Assembly (NCBI RefSeq): GCF_035046505.1
Contig: NC_089823.1
Coordinates: 7,882,544 to 7,946,543 of the forward strand
DNA length: 64,000 nucleotides
DNA from: Tiliqua scincoides
Lineage: Eukaryota > Chordata > Lepidosauria > Squamata > Scincidae
Direction of reading: 5' to 3'
Shown: positions 63,105 through 64,000 of the stretch, piece by piece
Numbering within the stretch: position 1 is the stretch's first letter
Layout of the letters: each line of letters starts with the position of its first letter
Notes under the pieces: generated by a model
Database searches by the model: none
Seen by the model: only the letters and a program-made list of their open reading frames with translations
Told to the model about the DNA's origin: nothing
Program-made: the position numbers and the translations under genes

Positions 63105-63432
63105 CAGGGTCTCTAAACGTTTCGGCCAAAGGGCCACATCAAATATCTGGCACAGTGTCGAGGGTGGGGAAAAATAAAATTTAAATAAATACATTAGAGA
63201 GGGACCTTAGATGAATGAATGAATGGGCTCAAATCTCCAGGATTTCTCCAAGCACCAACACAGCCCAAGAAATAAAACATACACTTAAATGAACCCCCTT
63301 TCCCCCACCCACAAGCACAACTCTGGTTGTGTTTGGTCAACTGGGCCAGAGGCTCTCAGGGCATCAGAGGCTGGCTGCGATGGCTCTCCACTGGTCACAC
63401 CTGGCCCCCGGGCTGGGGTTTGGAGACCCCTG
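63105..63432. mobile_element. hAT element, CAGGGGTCTCCAAAC type
   Basis: 328 bases from CAGGGTCTCTAAACG to GGTTTGGAGACCCCTG. The flanks GTTCAGAC (63097-63104) and GTCCAGAC (63433-63440) match at 7 of 8. It is inverted relative to the copy at 49693. Contains (GAAT)n at about 63212-63224. Confidence 0.88.
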
Positions 63433-63932
63433 GTCCAGACCACTGTAGGAGAAAGATGTGCTACGCCTGGGGTGGGCTCTGTGTCTGCCAAGCAATCCCC
63501 TCCACACTCACATGCACAGTTCCACACAAAAAGAATAGCTCTAGGGTTCTCAGTTCCAAAGTTGTTTGGACCTCTGACCACTCAGAAGATGTATACGCAA
63601 CAATGAAAAGGTGAATAAAGTCTTTCTTATGCAACCTTAATCAGCCTCCGCTCCTGTGTACATTTATTGATAGCAACTGGTTGTATGATTTATCATAGGA
63701 AAGGAGTTGCTGACGGCACTGCTTTCTCCTCTTTCCCAAACCACCCTCCATCTGAGATCTCAGCTGCCGAGGTAGAGGCACAAAGAAGCAAGCGTTCTCC
63801 TTTTACCTGCCTTCCTGAACAGGTGAGGGAGGTGACTGTTCTTAACACATGGGGGACAGAGTTCCATAGCTGCAGAAAAGGTCTGACTTCTCACTATCTG
63901 CTTCTCTATCTGCTTCTCTGCTTCAGTAGACA
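63433..63932. other. No recognisable feature
   Basis: Single-copy-looking. Chance frames only. Confidence 0.3.
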
Positions 63933-64000
63933 GCATCACCTGGCAGGATAAAGTTCCAAACAACACAGTCCTGGAACGTGCTGGAATCCCTAGCATGCAT
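63933..64000 (+). mobile_element. APE LINE fragment running off the window
   Basis: GCATCACCTGGCAGGATAAA onward matches 38270-38337 of the LINE with few changes. It starts within the ORF by 5' truncation and continues past the window end. Confidence 0.9.

Overview
This window looks like noncoding DNA from a squamate reptile, probably a lizard. The signs are the repeat types: chicken-repeat-1 (CR1) LINE tails with an ATGTTCTT-type end, a short palindromic CAATCCTA element present in about eight copies, a MIR/CORE-like tRNA SINE, a tRNA SINE ending in ATT repeats, and many hAT-type palindromic MITEs. No host protein-coding gene, rRNA gene or functional tRNA gene could be supported. Species and chromosomal context cannot be read from the sequence.

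Most of what can be identified is mobile DNA. At least four LINE lineages are present. (1) An APE-type LINE has one young copy at 36173-38801 with an open 3' two thirds (end of endonuclease, complete reverse transcriptase, C2HC finger) and an 11-bp target-site duplication. Older pieces lie at 14225-14994, 34821-35692 and 63933-64000. (2) CR1 copies lie at 1084, 4212, 12598, 33078, 33923, 40200, 47959, 51826, 56405 and 57751, with a fragment of CR1-type coding sequence at 12270 and a classic-type CR1 at 45768. (3) A restriction-like-endonuclease LINE of R4/Dong type lies at 17230-17778. (4) A LINE 3' end at 29362-30197 is bounded by a 159-bp direct repeat. The DNA transposons are mostly hAT MITEs with clear 8-bp duplications and elements with GGGCNCAATCC ends and 3-bp duplications.

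The most interesting result is a retrotransposon partnership. The APE LINE, a roughly 480-bp internally deleted 'half-LINE' family (13724, 20580, 53348) and a roughly 150-bp 5S-rRNA-derived SINE family (2756, 11823, 18780, 56179, 61514) all end in the same roughly 30 bases. In all 11 readable copies these contain a 5-bp stem (AGTCT/AGACT) that never changes, around a 4-base loop that takes six forms. In the LINE the stop codon overlaps this stem, so the element has almost no 3' untranslated region. This is the pattern expected of a reverse transcriptase recognising a 3' hairpin, with two kinds of nonautonomous elements using it.

A second unusual feature is that several CR1 copies carry tandem 140-bp repeats of their 3' end (5, 2, 2 and 4 units at four loci). 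Most unit junctions carry an ACTACAATTCCCAG motif, which matches the known ZNF143/THAP11 promoter motif.

Between the repeats lie AT-rich, single-copy stretches with many TAATTA-like motifs (18060, 21700, 28480-31440, 38930, 41150, 51000-51700, 55420, 59480). These look like candidate conserved noncoding elements of a gene-poor regulatory region. That is an impression that needs cross-species alignment; no function is claimed.
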